From Bryopsis sp. KO-2023 (taxonomy: Eukaryota > Chlorophyta > Ulvophyceae > Bryopsidales > Bryopsidaceae), in NCBI GenBank assembly GCA_030272585.1, contig BSYQ01000009.1, forward strand, positions 1,984,001 through 2,048,000: a stretch of DNA of 64,000 nt, in the 5' to 3' direction. The translations under genes were made by a program, and so were the position numbers. Below, piece by piece: positions 20,385 to 31,905 of the stretch (positions are counted from its first letter, which is position 1; the number at the start of each line of letters is the position of its first letter). The notes beneath the pieces were generated by a model, which was not told the DNA's origin, searched no databases, and saw nothing but the letters and a program-made list of their open reading frames with translations.

Positions 20385-23300
20385 TCCCGCAATGGGGAGT
20401 GATGTTTTGGATTGATGTTGTGGGTAGGGGGGGGGGGTTCTGTTGGGGCTTGGATTAGTTCATCTGTGGCAGATATTGCAGGATTTTCATGATAGAAAAA
20501 CGCATCGCTTGCATGGTGGTGGTGGTGGTGGGTGGTCATGCATCAAGGACAGTTTTGAACTCTCAAGAAAGTGGTTCCTTTTTGTTTGCAGGAGTAATAC
20601 TCACTTGTTTTAATCACAACTAAAGTGCTATCCCCAACAGAATTGCTACTCATTTCTTGATAACATTCTGTGTGGAAATTTGACAATGGTTTGCTGGAAA
20701 GCCATAATGAAGCCTCCTTGACCAGGGTATATCCTATTATTTTACAGTGATCCTCAAGGACAGCATTCATTGGAGGCACTCATTTGATGTGGCCAAAATT
20801 ATTCTGCTGTGTGAACCTGATTGAATCTTTTCACTCTGAGTGGAATCTTTCCATGTCCCATATTCTTCATGTCAACCTCCCAAAAACCCAGGCAATGAAG
20901 CTTGTTCAATTAATTTTCTGCAGTTTATCAGTGTTGGAAGAATGCTTCCATCGACCATGCCCATCAGATGAAAGAGGGAAAAAAAAGTGTTTTGGCCAAA
21001 AACTCCTCAATGCCACTCAAGTGTGCCTGATTGGTGGCTGCCAAGTGTTCATGGGCTGTCGAAAGTGCTGTTGTATTGATGCTACAGTGTTCTATTTGCT
21101 GGCATCCTATAGCAGCATGTTATGTTAAGTCGAACAGCCTGTTTGTGGAACTTTTTCAAAACAACCGTAGGACTTCAAAGAACATCGCGAAGCAAACGAG
21201 AGTGGTGTGGAAGGGATGAGGTTATATAGAAGGGGAAAAAAAGCAAAAAAAAGCCTGGATTTCTTTTACATCCAGAAAAAAAAACACTGCAAACACAGTG
21301 GCCCCCAAAATTTTCCATTAGATAGGTTTTTCCCGAAAGGGGTTTTTTCCTGGAAAAAACAGGCACTGCCTTGATGGGGGCAAAAAAAAAAGGTGGTTCG
21401 ATTCCACCTGTGCCTTTCAGAGTAATCAGCATGAAGTAAAAAGGTTCGATGATAAAATCTTCAGGAAAATTAATTCTTTTGTGGCGGTTGACGGGGAAAT
21501 TTTTTTGCATCCACAAACCAAACTCCTTGGGTAAAGGGTTTCGATGTATGCCTGTTCTTTGAAAAACTAATCTAATCGATTGGCATTCGTTGTCTTTCAA
21601 AGATAGGCAGTGGCTGAGCTGGTGTTCAAACAGATGATGAATTTTATGATTAGTTTTATGAAGGCAGCTGTTGGATGTCTGGTAGTCATCCAAGAACCAA
21701 GGGTGCATTCACAAAAAGCTGTGGCAACTGATGGATGGCAATGAACGATGCTATTATCCGGCTTGGATTTGAATTTCAATGAACTCAGACCGACGGGGGC
21801 GCCAAGTGTTTCATGAAACAGGATGCCCTATTTTTTTTCCAATATAAAACAACAGGAAAATCAGGGACACCCAAATCAGCCAAGGTTTGCTGCTGTTAAG
21901 CATTACTCCGATTGTGAAAGAATGTTTCTTTTCTTGCAAGTTTACTTTGTGCAGTACAAATTGATCTCATTCACCACACAATCACTCCCAAAAATCGTAA
22001 GTTTCGTCTTGAAAAAAACTGTGGTTTCCATGTATTCCCTAAAGAGCTGCCTGAATCGTATGTTCAAAGATTAAGATGTAAATGATAACAAATGGAAACC
22101 TTCCAGTTTATTCAAACCTCCCTAGTGCAGCCCCCCAGAACGAACCATGTCACCGGCCTACTTCGATTTTGTCGATTCATTAATCGCAAATATCACCTGC
22201 GCAATCCCCACCCAGCATTGAGCAAATGCTTTCCCTTTAAGCAATGTGTTTTCTGTCAGTCAGGCTTTTCATCGATTCGTGATAAGTTCTCTCTGTCCTC
22301 AACAAACAATCAAGCACAATGCGCTTGGATGTCATTATTTTCAGTTCCGATCAACCCCATTGCTTTTTTTTTGTTATTGTCTGAGTCGGTGCCCGAAGTT
22401 TCCTGTGCTAAACCTAGTTTTTTCAAGCTTTTACTTGTTGAAAGTGAAAAAATAAAGAAACTGTTGTTTTTATCTGTGCTCTTTCTGACCTTTAACAGTG
22501 TAGAAGAAACATCCTCACAAAGAACTATCGAACCCAAACTATCCACTTTGGTTTCATCGACCCCCTGCCCCCTGTTTGCTCCTCGATCACATACCAGCCA
22601 ACTTTGTACCGTATTATGGAAGCCATCCACATCTCCCCCATCGAAATATCTGGACATCGATCCTAGTGACAGTGGTGTCATCTCTCAACTCCATAGAAAG
22701 GAAGAAAACGTATTTAAGAACCAACATGTTTTGGTTCTATTTCCAAAGCCTGTTGCTTGTTCTTGACGTGTTTTGGTGGACAAAAAAAGAAGCTTTGTCT
22801 GTCATCTGTTTCGACAGGCTTGATTGTCTTGCTGAGTTTAATGGCTATTGGATACAATTGGATTCGAACAATCGATACTGACAAAAACGATGCCTCTCGC
22901 CAGCCAGCCATTCCGTCTTTGATTTGTCCGTGAAACAGGAGCTTTCAATGGCACTCCTTTTTTGGTTTCTCTTTCTAACATACAACCTTTTTCTCTCAAT
23001 TTTTTTCTTTCTGCAACTTTTCACACACCAGCATCATTTTTACAAATTTCCTCCCATTCGGTGAGAACTGTAAAGTCTCCCACCAAAAAGTGTGACACAA
23101 GAATAGCCATGGTGCCCTCTTGTCAATTAGGAAGAATGTATGTTCCACAAGCTGTAGGTTCCAAGACAGAGTTACTTGCAGAGTTACTTGGTTCAGAGTT
23201 ACTTACACAGGCAAGGATTTTTCACTGGGTTCACTCCCTCTTCAGTCGGAATGGACGTGAATTTCCGTCCATGGGGCGTTTTCTTTGTTGCGAGTTTTGA

Positions 23301-23636
23301 AACTGAACTCATGACGCCGCTCACATGAGATATGCACAGTGTCTGGACAAAACATTCAGCTTGCCTCGAATCACTCACCACAAACCTTGGGATCAAGAGA
23401 AAAATTCAAGATTCTGTGAGAATTTACCCCACTGGCTGTGGGGCTAGGTCGTTTGTACAGAGGACGGGATTCATAATAGGATTTTATGAACAGCTGAACA
23501 CTTGCAAACTAAATATAGAATACATGTTCCTTTTACATCTATGCCGCTCATATCGAGAGTTATCCAAACAATTTTCAGGATGCCCTGTGAACCCCCTTGT
23601 CGCTGAAGTTTGTGTGGAAAGCAAAGGGTTGGGAAA
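20385..23636. other. Intergenic, no confident protein gene
   Basis: A 224-codon open frame at 22092-22766 has no recognisable domain and no splice context. 23168-23207 holds three close copies of CAGAGTTACTT. The tRNA-like element at 21361 is listed separately. The rest looks like 3' UTR of the UbiA and RTF2 genes plus spacer. Confidence 0.45.
21361..21416 (+). ncRNA. tRNA-like element without anticodon arm
   Basis: Outer stem AGGCAC / GTGCCT, a small hairpin (TGCC...GGCA), an A run, then a perfect T-arm: AGGTGG, loop TTCGATT, CCACCT. The B-box match GGTTCGATTCC is exact. There is no anticodon arm. A second locus (58481-58528, minus) has the same plan and the same outer stem core. Could be a Pol III-derived SINE or a degenerate tRNA. 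Confidence 0.4.
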
Positions 23637-26361
23637 TCAGGTGAGGTTCATCCCCCGGGCAGCGGTGCTTCGACAGAGGTAGGTTTCTTTGCTTTCGTCC
23701 CCTCGGCTGGAATTGAAAAGAGAATGATACACATCTTTTGATGCCAACTCTGGAGTGAACTCAGTAGCCTTCAACACTTTCTGAAACACCAAAAAAAAAA
23801 CCCATAAAACACAAAAGAACATTGGAAATGATTTTTTTTCTTTCCGATACGAGTGTGGTTTTAGCCCTGTATTGCAGATTTTGAATGGATGTTGAACAGG
23901 GACTGAAAACGACCCGTAAAAAAGGATGCACCCAAAAGATATATATGGACCTTGAGTGTCGATGAAAACACAGCTTACACCCTCAGTCATAGTCAGTGTA
24001 GCCTACACTATTTTAATAAACGGCAGAAATTATAGAAAACAGAAAACAGTGTGACCCACACTGTCACTAGGGCAAAACTATTAAAAGACCCACACTAAAG
24101 AGGATTGCAAGGGAACCCATCGACTGAATTTTGACATGATGGCTTTGTGCTTATCGAGCCCAGAAAATGTTCAATAGAAAAATGCAAGTTTTATTTACAT
24201 TTTAGGTTTTATTTACGGTTGAGCTGGTTCAAAATTTTGACGGGCTAAAAAAAAGTGGCAGATTTAAGTTAAGGGGGGGGGGGGTTCATGTCAGCCTGAT
24301 GGGCCAACGATGCGAAACTTGTACAGATCTTACTTGTTTCTTCGAATCCCCTTGTTCTTTCTGTTCCTTCTTCCGCTTCTTATCCTTCTGTTGCACAGAA
24401 AACAAAAAATCCAAAGAAGCTCTCACAAACACCCTTTTTCAAAGAAAAAACAAAACATGAAGCATGTTGAATGATGAATCAGAGAACCTAACCACACATC
24501 CCCATGTCGAAATTCAATGAGGAAAATATGAAGCATTCCCACCTTGAGAAGACCCCTTTTCTCGATGAGGCCATCCCTCAGTGCTTTCACCTCCTCTTCG
24601 CTTCCGTTGAGCACAATCCACTGATCTGGACCACAGTCTTTTCCTCCGATGACGTCTTTCACAGCTTGAATGCCCCCTTTGATGGCTCTTTCACTCACTG
24701 CATGTCCAGTTTCCCGATGAACTAAGAAGCGGCACGACCCATTGAACTCCAGACCTGAGATTTACAGGTGAAAACAACGAAAGTGTTGGGTTATGATGCT
24801 CAGCCAGTGTGCATCCCTCTGAAATGAAATCAGTAGAAAATGTGGTGATCAGCAGGGAGGGAAAAGGTGTGCTTTTTCTTGAATAAAAGAATTGAGATCT
24901 CGACGAACCTGACACTGGGCAGCAGAACGTGGCCTCGTTGGAGAGTTGGTAATTCTTGTCATCCGCAGTGGTTTTCTCTGCTTTCCTGAGCAACGGTCAA
25001 GCCAGGGTGTGAGTTTCCAATCACCCCACGATATCCAAACAACCATGCTCCTTCCACCCCCCCCCCCGATCTTTCTTGCAGAGTTTGAATGAATGGATTA
25101 ATGACCGGTGGTTAAACATCTTCAAAAAAACGACCGAAAAAAAGTGTCGAGTTGAACGTACCTTTTCGAGTGAGGATTGGGTGTCAATTTGAGATCTGTC
25201 ACATCCTTGAGTTTTCGTATGTGTTTCAACGAGTCCGGCAAGCTCTTGGAGATCAACGCTTTCAGTACAGCATCCTTGTTGAAGAGAGTGCCGAGTCCAT
25301 CACACACGCAAGGTGGGGAAAGAGCTTCCCCGCTCAGCTGGCATCGTGTCCATTTCGCGAGTTTTTCCTCAGAAGCATCCACCTAGCAAACGAACGAGAT
25401 ATTGAACAAATATACAGAGATCGAAAGGGAGAGAGAGGAGGAGGGGGGTCTGGTTACTTTTTTAAAAATCGATGCTATGGACCTTTGATTTGGCGAAGTG
25501 GGTTTCTCTTTGAACAAGTGGATCTGGGATGCTGTGTTTTCTATTGCCTTCAAAGTTTCAATGCAATCATACAGTGAAAATAAAACCGAGACAGAGAGAG
25601 AGAGGGAGTTCTGAGGATGTCTTTCTGGTTTGTTGATTTTCCGAGTGGTAGTTGAAAAAACAAAAAGAAGGATTTTTACCTTTGACGCTCTTTTCTCCTT
25701 GTACATGTCGAGGTAGCAGTCTCTGGACTCCGCCCCGGTTGATCCTCCATCGCCACCCCCTCCCCGAAATCGACCCCTTGCTGAAACGGTGATCGAATCA
25801 TAGCTGGTGGAAAAATTCCCCAAACGAGATTCCAATGAAGCAACCCTCCCACAGCACTCGAACCACTGAACGCGAAAAACTTGAGAAAATCAAGCACAAA
25901 CAATTCATGAATGGGAAAATTCAAGATCCTTCCCCCCCAAAAAAATAAAAAGTGTATCTTGCATGAACTAAAAATGATGGAAGGGGGCTTTCACAAGAGG
26001 ATAATTTGGACCAATCAGTATTGCGACAGGTAGGATATTCAAGGTTCATCGCAGTTTGTAATGGTAACTGGGCATATTCCTGCCTGAACCACAGTACCTT
26101 GTGTCAAAAATAGCTTGACTTTACAGTTCCTTTTCTTCTTTTCTTTTTCTTTTCTTCTTTTTTTTTTTTTGAAGAAAAGGGCAAGGGAAAAAACCCCTCT
26201 GCAACCACTTGGTTTTGTGGTGAAATTCTCACCCAGTCGTGCCAAGGCAGCGGACTTCCTAATTTATCCTCCGCCCAGCGAACCAAATCCTCGACCGTGT
26301 CGTCCCTGCAAACATCCAGCTGAACTCCCTCCCGACAGGGCACCTTCAGCCACGCCTTCAT
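23637..26361 (-). CDS. RTF2: RTF2, replication termination factor 2 homolog
   Basis: Nuclear replisome-associated protein; in fission yeast it stabilises forks at a programmed barrier, and in Arabidopsis it affects splicing. Seven phase-consistent exons: 26233-26361, 25680-25865, 25162-25382, 24909-24985, 24543-24754, 24334-24387, 23637-23780 (340 aa). The short N-terminus (MKAWLKVPCREG) looks ubiquitin-like. Then come the family blocks STGAESRDCYLDMYKEKRAS, KWTRCQLSGEALSPPCVCDG with LFNKDAVLKALI (first RING-like half), and CCPVSGLEFNGSCRFLVHRE (second half). A basic stretch KDKKRKKEQKEQ and the C-terminal ASKDVYHSLFNSS with ETYLCRS follow; plant RTF2 proteins end similarly. In the second half the usual Cys pairs are mostly replaced. 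It diverges from the TIN1-like gene across 367 bp. Confidence 0.9.
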
Positions 26362-26728
26362 TTTTTTTCTTCCCCGAGGAAAACGGATATACCTGTTAAC
26401 TTTTCTTGCCGAACCACTACAGAAAACGACACCAACGAACAATTCAAAAAGGTCTTAGAGCAACAAGCAATTGACGAAATCGAAAGCAATGTTGTTTTGA
26501 AAAAGCACAGAACACGTGTCAGTAGCTTCCTCCCAGCGACCCGTTTTTTGGAAAAAAAAATCTCCTTTCGGCTCGAAACACGAGACTCGGCTTTGAAGTA
26601 CTGGAGAAGGAGCCCCTTCCAGAGTTCCTCGTCAAACCGTTGCGTGTTTTTGATTGACGCAGTTCGTTTTCAAACTGTTTTTTTGATTCTTCGGGGGGAT
26701 TTCTTTTTGGACTGTGGCGCTGTCTCGT
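26362..26728. promoter_or_regulatory. Divergent promoter region of RTF2 and the TIN1-like gene
   Basis: Only 367 bp separate the two start codons, which point away from each other, so both promoters and both 5' UTRs must lie here. No clear TATA box. Whether an ER-stress element is present cannot be decided by eye. Confidence 0.55.
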
Positions 26729-29017
26729 ATGGGAAGAATCGTGGCGACGCGTTCTCTTGGTGTGTTTCTTCTGGGGGCTTTGCTGTTCTCATTCAGTGTT
26801 GGAGGATGGTGTAAAGGACTTGGAGGATTTGGGACGGTTCCAGAGGAAGCTGCGCAGGTGTGACCAAGAAAAACACTGTTGTTTTCAACATCTTTGATCT
26901 GTATTCTTTTCCCAAGGTTTATGTCTTCTTTCCTTTCTTTCTTTTCTTTCTTTTCTTTCTTTGTTTCTTTCTTTCTTGCTTTCTTTTTTTTTTTTCAACT
27001 ACTTGATTGTTCTTCCATTGGGGGAAGTGAATTGGGGATATTTTATATTTGTGTGTTTATTTATTTATTCATTTTTTATTTTTTTTTGTTCTCACAGGCT
27101 GCTTTGAGCGCCATACATTTGAAAACCTTTGAAGATGTGCGATTGGAGAGCGTCAGGCAGGACTCCATCCAGGTTGGAATTTCTTAAAACAGTTGTGCTG
27201 CTATAGTCGGGGGATTTTGAGATGGGGAAAGTACCCTTTGGGTTTGGAGAGGGGGGGTTGGTTATGGTCGTGATGTTTTCTCTTTCTTTGTTAATGTGTT
27301 GAGAGGATTCTGCTGTAAATTTCGCCTTCTTTTTCCTTGCGTTCGAGGCAGGAAAACTTTCCAATGGACTGTCAGGATGAAGGTGTTTTCTGTGGATGCA
27401 GGTGTATTGTGGGCATGAGCTGCAATTGGGTGTAAAATTGGATGAGCGCCAATATGATCTTTCGACAGGAAAGGAGGTGGAATGGAAAAAGTTGGATGGG
27501 CGTATGTTGGTGGTGGGTTCATACTTTAAGAAAAATTAAGCGTGGTATTTTGCTTCGATCGGTTTTCACGGACATGTTTCAACTTGAGCATTTCCTGAAG
27601 TATTTTTTTAGGAATATTAAGGCACACATTTCTCGTTTTATTTTTCTCACCTCAAATATACAAGACCGAGTTGATTGGCTTAGGCCCTTAGTACGGCAGT
27701 TTTTTTATAAAACTTCAGGGGAAGGCAAACGAAGGAGATGAACCAAGCTGTGTTTTGCCTGATATCAGTTTGGTTGGGCCGATCGAGATTGAGTTGACAA
27801 ACCCATCGAGAACATCATTCCACTTCTCCCCGGAGCCGATGTCTCTGCCTTCGATATCCAAGCTGATTCTCAGGGAGGGTACCTCTGTCAGACTGAGCGA
27901 TGTGAAGAGCTTAAAGCTGAGGTGGGTTGCATGACAGACCCACGCTGCAGTAATATTTGGCCCATACATTTTTGGATATGTATTCTGCTTTTTTTTTAAT
28001 TTGCATTCTCCTTTTTTTCTGAGTTTGTATTCTGCTTTTTTTTGTATTCATATTCTGCTTTTTTTTAGTTCATATTCTGCTTTTTTTCAATCCTAGGAGC
28101 CCCGTGACTCTTCCACAGCTTCCTGAGGGGTATGTGGACTCCATTTTCGGGAAGCCTTCCCGACAAAAATCGAGCGAGCAGCAAAATGTGGTCGACGACA
28201 ACGGCTTGCTACGATTGGGAACTGACCTCCATCGAATGGCTCTGGATCGCCCAAAGGATTCCCCCCTGTTGGTGTTCGACCTGGAGGCGTCCGAACAAGG
28301 GCTGATGGTCAGGGCAACCGACAGAGGAAATGTGGGCGTTATGGAAATGAGCCCTGGAGTGGTGGAAATTGTCGAAACGCAGGTAATGGGATGGCACCCC
28401 AATCCACCCCATTGGCTCTGTTTCAAATCCAAGTTGATGTTAAGGATAAGAAGCAAGAAAGAACCACTGGAGGTCAAACCCTCTGAGCACAGCCGTTTTT
28501 TAAGAAATACAGAATCTGTTTAGAGGGTGGGATACGTTCATGGTGTTCCCTTCAATAATTGTGTTGGATGGTGTTGCAGGGAAGCCCAACTTCTTCCGTA
28601 GATGAACTGTGGGCGTGGCCCTTTATCAACCTGAAGGGCTCCACGCTGTCGAATTACGAAGCTCTTTTCAAATCCTTCTTGTCGGCCCATTGGCCCCCTT
28701 TGAAATCTCCGATCCAGGTCACCTCTGCTTCCACTGAGGTGCTGTCCCTCCTGCATTTCGAAATGGATGTTCGAAGGGAGTCCCTGGCACAGCATTCCAC
28801 GTTGCCCGATTTCGAGAGCGAAAAAGGTCCCCTCGAAGTTTGGGAAGCCCATGTGATCGTCAGACAGACGGACTCTGAAAATGTGTTCGTTCCTGTCCAA
28901 ATGGACATGGCTGAGCTGCACGACAACACCATAACCTTTTCCAGCGTGTCGAAAGCCATGCTGACTGAGAATGTTACCGTGGTGGTGGACGATCAGTTAT
29001 CCGATGTGTATTTTTAG
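26729..29017 (+). CDS. TIN1: TIN1-like (tunicamycin-induced) secretory-pathway protein
   Basis: Plant-type protein; the Arabidopsis founder is induced by ER stress. Its molecular function is not known to me. Exons: 26729-26857, 27098-27172, 27402 to about 27512, 27719-27921, 28097-28382, 28580-29017 (about 413 aa). The start is chosen at ATG 26729 because it gives a signal peptide (RSLGVFLLGALLFSFSVGG). Family blocks: VGPIEIELTNPSR, ISKLILREGTSVRLSDVKSL, then ELWAWPFINLKGS with NYEALFKSFL, HFEMDVRRES, LEVWEAHVIVRQTD and the near-C-terminal SVSKAMLTENVTV. The last five resemble the plant WPLxSLNGS, VEKKL, and LTGNVSMS blocks. The donor of exon 3 is uncertain (27509 or 27512). The longer upstream frame from 26497 is 5' UTR. 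Lumenal ER or secreted protein. Confidence 0.75.
26925..26996. repeat. TTTC microsatellite
   Basis: Imperfect CTTT/TTTC repeats ending in a T run, in the first intron of the TIN1-like gene, about 100 bp before the exon 2 acceptor. Confidence 0.85.
27978..28088. repeat. Tandem repeat of about 22-30 bp in TIN1-like intron
   Basis: About four copies of a unit built on GTATTCTGCTTTTTTTT or CATATTCTGCTTTTTTTT, ending just before the acceptor of the 28097 exon. The repeats could serve as stacked polypyrimidine tracts. Confidence 0.75.
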
Positions 29018-30621
29018 AACGGGGGAATTTTCATATAATTTTTGTGTTGGGTAACTGCATCATGTTCCTTTGTAATATGGCCTGTATTTTCCTTTTCGAA
29101 ATTCGAGTGGATGTGGTGGCGGTGTGTGGCACTGGAGGTTTCGCCAGTTGAGACCAACTCAATCCCTGCGTGAAACGGCAATTCTTTATCTTTGTTTTTA
29201 AGCTCCAGTGAATGACCACCAGTTTGCAGGAAAGTGCGTGTCCAACTCAACTTCACATCTTCTTTTGAGAGGGAGAAAAAAAACGCACAAAAAACTTGAA
29301 TAAACTGACTGACCTGACATACTTAGTTCCTCCAAGCAACCTTCAGAAAGCAGTTCCTGATTGGACGCAATTTTTGTGAGATAAGTTTGAGGGGGATTGT
29401 GTGTTAGATGATGTCATCCGAGGTGGATTTTATCATTTGCTTCAAATTTCTGTGCTCCTGAGGATTTTGTTGCGGATGATGTAGTTGAAACTTGTCTCTG
29501 GATTGGTTTCAGGGTGCATGGCAGATGTTCGTCCAAGGTGGAGGTTGGAAAAAATCAATAATTGTTGCAATTGTTGCCAAGTGAGCAACAAGTTGGATTG
29601 TTGAGAATTTTACAGCGTACTTGCCACAGCCATGATCGGTGCCATCAGAATTGTAGATGTCAATAAAAAAAATCATCAAACCTCATTTCTGGCTGGGGCC
29701 GACATCGTCATTTCTGGTTGGTTTTCTTTTTCCGGATTCACACATTCAACTGGTTTTTTTCCTTCATTGCGAATATTTTCAAAAATGGAACAAATGCCAG
29801 ATCCCTTCAAAATCAACCCCACCCGTTTTCTGTTCTCTTTCCTCACTGAAAAGGAAGACAGAAGTTTGGATGAAAGGGACTGCATCTTCTTCTTCGAGAA
29901 ACCACCAGCAAATATTTAATCAGAATATCCTCACTGTGCGTTGAGTTTGCACTGACTGTGTCTTGACATTTTCATATTTTCATGTTTTCACCGTCGTTTG
30001 AAATTTCAAATGATGAAAAAAAAAGTCGCTCCCCACCACCCCTTGGCCCAAATTCCAATCCGCCACCCCCACTGCCGACATCTAAAATCGTCTCACCACT
30101 AGTTTTTAAAGTAAAATCACAAGCTTATTATCGAAAGAACCAACGCTTTTTTGGACCATCGCCAGCACCAAAAATAGAAAAGAGTCTTCTCAAACCACTC
30201 AAACCCAGCGACTGGTCCAGGCGTTGCTGCAATTGAGTTTCATCCTTGCAAAACCAAAAACTTTTGTGCTTCAGTCGTGACAAAAGCAGACCTGCCCATC
30301 TTCCAATTCCCAGGATCGCTTGATGTTTTTTTGGGGGTCCCTTTCGGTGATTCGTCGGAGTCGAGCACACCTGCCACAAAGTGAATTCACTCACTGAAAA
30401 CTGCAGAACACAATTCTCGAATTGCTACCTAAAGCATGAAAAAGGATTATTCCACAGTCCTCCACCAAAACGCACCCTGTGGGCTGAGCCTGTTATGGAT
30501 CAAATATCATTCATTTGGCTGAGCCAGAAAAAAATGTCTGCGGATGCATATTCTTGATCTATTCTGAGGAATAGATTCCCAGGTTTCAGCAATCAATCAT
30601 TCCACTTCGAATGGCAGCAAC
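29018..30621. other. Convergent intergenic region
   Basis: Lies between the 3' ends of the TIN1-like gene (+) and the alanine-rich gene (-). A minus-strand open frame at 30128-30394 (LDQSLGLSGLRRLFSIFG) is mildly protein-like but has no recognisable family or splice partners. Otherwise nothing. Confidence 0.4.
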
Positions 30622-31905
30622 TTACCCTTGACAGGGAGTGCACATTCTCTGAGGAACTGGCCGATCACAACACCGTAATTTCACATCCCCTTGACAGCCC
30701 TGGAGCTCCTCCACCTTCGTTTCAGCATTTTCGGAGCCCGAGTCCCTTTCCCGTCCCAGACCATCGATGGATGCATTACCTTGGCATTTGCTTGCAGCCT
30801 TAACTCGACCATCTTCGGAATCTAGCCAGTCGTTCAACAGATGCATTAAGAAATATTGGATTAGATTATTAGTCATTGCAAGTGTTGATTTCGGTCTTTC
30901 AGATTTTCGGGAGGTTTCCTTGGTTGAGTGATAGGAATCTCATTTTGAAAAAGAAAAAATATATATTCTTTGCTGGTCTTTGGTGGGTCGGCGAAATTCG
31001 TCTGCTCACCATCGCAGGCCCTAGCTACTGCCCGGGCGTACGCTTCTGCGATTCCTATCCGAATCGCCTCCGCGTATGACTCCTCAAAGACCTCTATTGG
31101 CGATTTATCCCCCCCATAGCTACACGCATTGTCCTGCGCAGATGTCGTCGCCTTGGCCAGCGTGGCGGTTAATGCGCGAACATCTGCAAAACAGAAGCCT
31201 CCCGCCACCCCCCCTTCGTCCCTCGTCGCCCCCGCTTCCGCCGCGGCCTCGGCGAGCGCCTCCGCGAAAGCCACGGCCCACGCTCTGCCGTCAGCTAGAA
31301 CGTACCCACACGCGAAGCCCTGGTCCTCGCATTGCACGGAGGAGAGCCCTGTCGCCCAAACCTTGGCAATCGCCTGCGCGTGTGCTACGGCAGTCGCATT
31401 GGCCTGACCGGTCGCGCATTGCCCTGGACCGGCCTCACCCCACCAATCATCGAACGCTTTCGCTATTCGGTTTTTCGCCTGGCTGATTGCCTGCGCACGG
31501 AAATCATTGCCATACGTTAATCTCATCTCGAAGGGCCAGCCGATCGGCAAACGTTTTTGCTCAACCTTGTCGTTCCCCCCCTTTCGAGTTTTCGATTCTC
31601 GATCTCCGCCCCCCTCCCCCCCACCTTGCAATCCGACTCCACTCGGCCAGAGCATTTCCCTTTTGTGACGACGATTTTAAGGTGTCCAAAAGCTTTGCAA
31701 GACGTCTCATTTGGGTCGGCGCCGTCGCTGTGCACAACGTCGGCTTCTGGCGGCAAGTCCCTCGACCACACCACTGAAAACTTATCGTCAAAACTGGAAG
31801 TCGCTCACTAATTTTCTTCATGGCAACCCTCAAGCTCGAGATAGCGCACCAACCTTGCGATCCCAGTAGTAGAATGAACCACAGCGTTTGCGCCGCCTGC
31901 ATCAT
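30622..31905 (-). CDS. Alanine-rich, cysteine-containing secreted protein, unrecognised family
   Basis: I do not recognise this protein. Exons: 31854-31905, 31625-31773, 31010-31580, 30622-30821 (about 323 aa). ATG 31905 starts a signal peptide (MMQAAQTLWFILLLGS). The 80-bp first intron and the last intron join in phase. Between exons 2 and 3 the frame is restored only by a 44-bp GT-AG intron or by a one-base indel in a run of seven G. The core has long alanine-rich helical stretches separated by cysteines: HAQAIAKVWATGLSSVQC, AVAFAEALAEAAAEAG, CFADVRALTATLAKATT, AEAIRIGIAEAYARAVARAC. These look like three or four diverged repeats with a shared AxADxRAxA pattern. The C-terminus is cysteine-rich (LRCCDRPVPQRMCTPC). 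This suggests a disulphide-stabilised extracellular or cell-wall protein. Function unknown. Confidence 0.55.

Noticed and set aside
22092..22766. 224-codon plus-strand open frame starting with ATG
   Set aside because: No domain, no splice context, and a protein-like frame also appears on the opposite strand; kept only as a note in the intergenic entry.
31076..31486. 136-codon plus-strand proline- and arginine-rich frame
   Set aside because: It is the antisense shadow of the alanine-rich gene; alanine codons GCN read as proline- and arginine-rich codons on the other strand in another frame.
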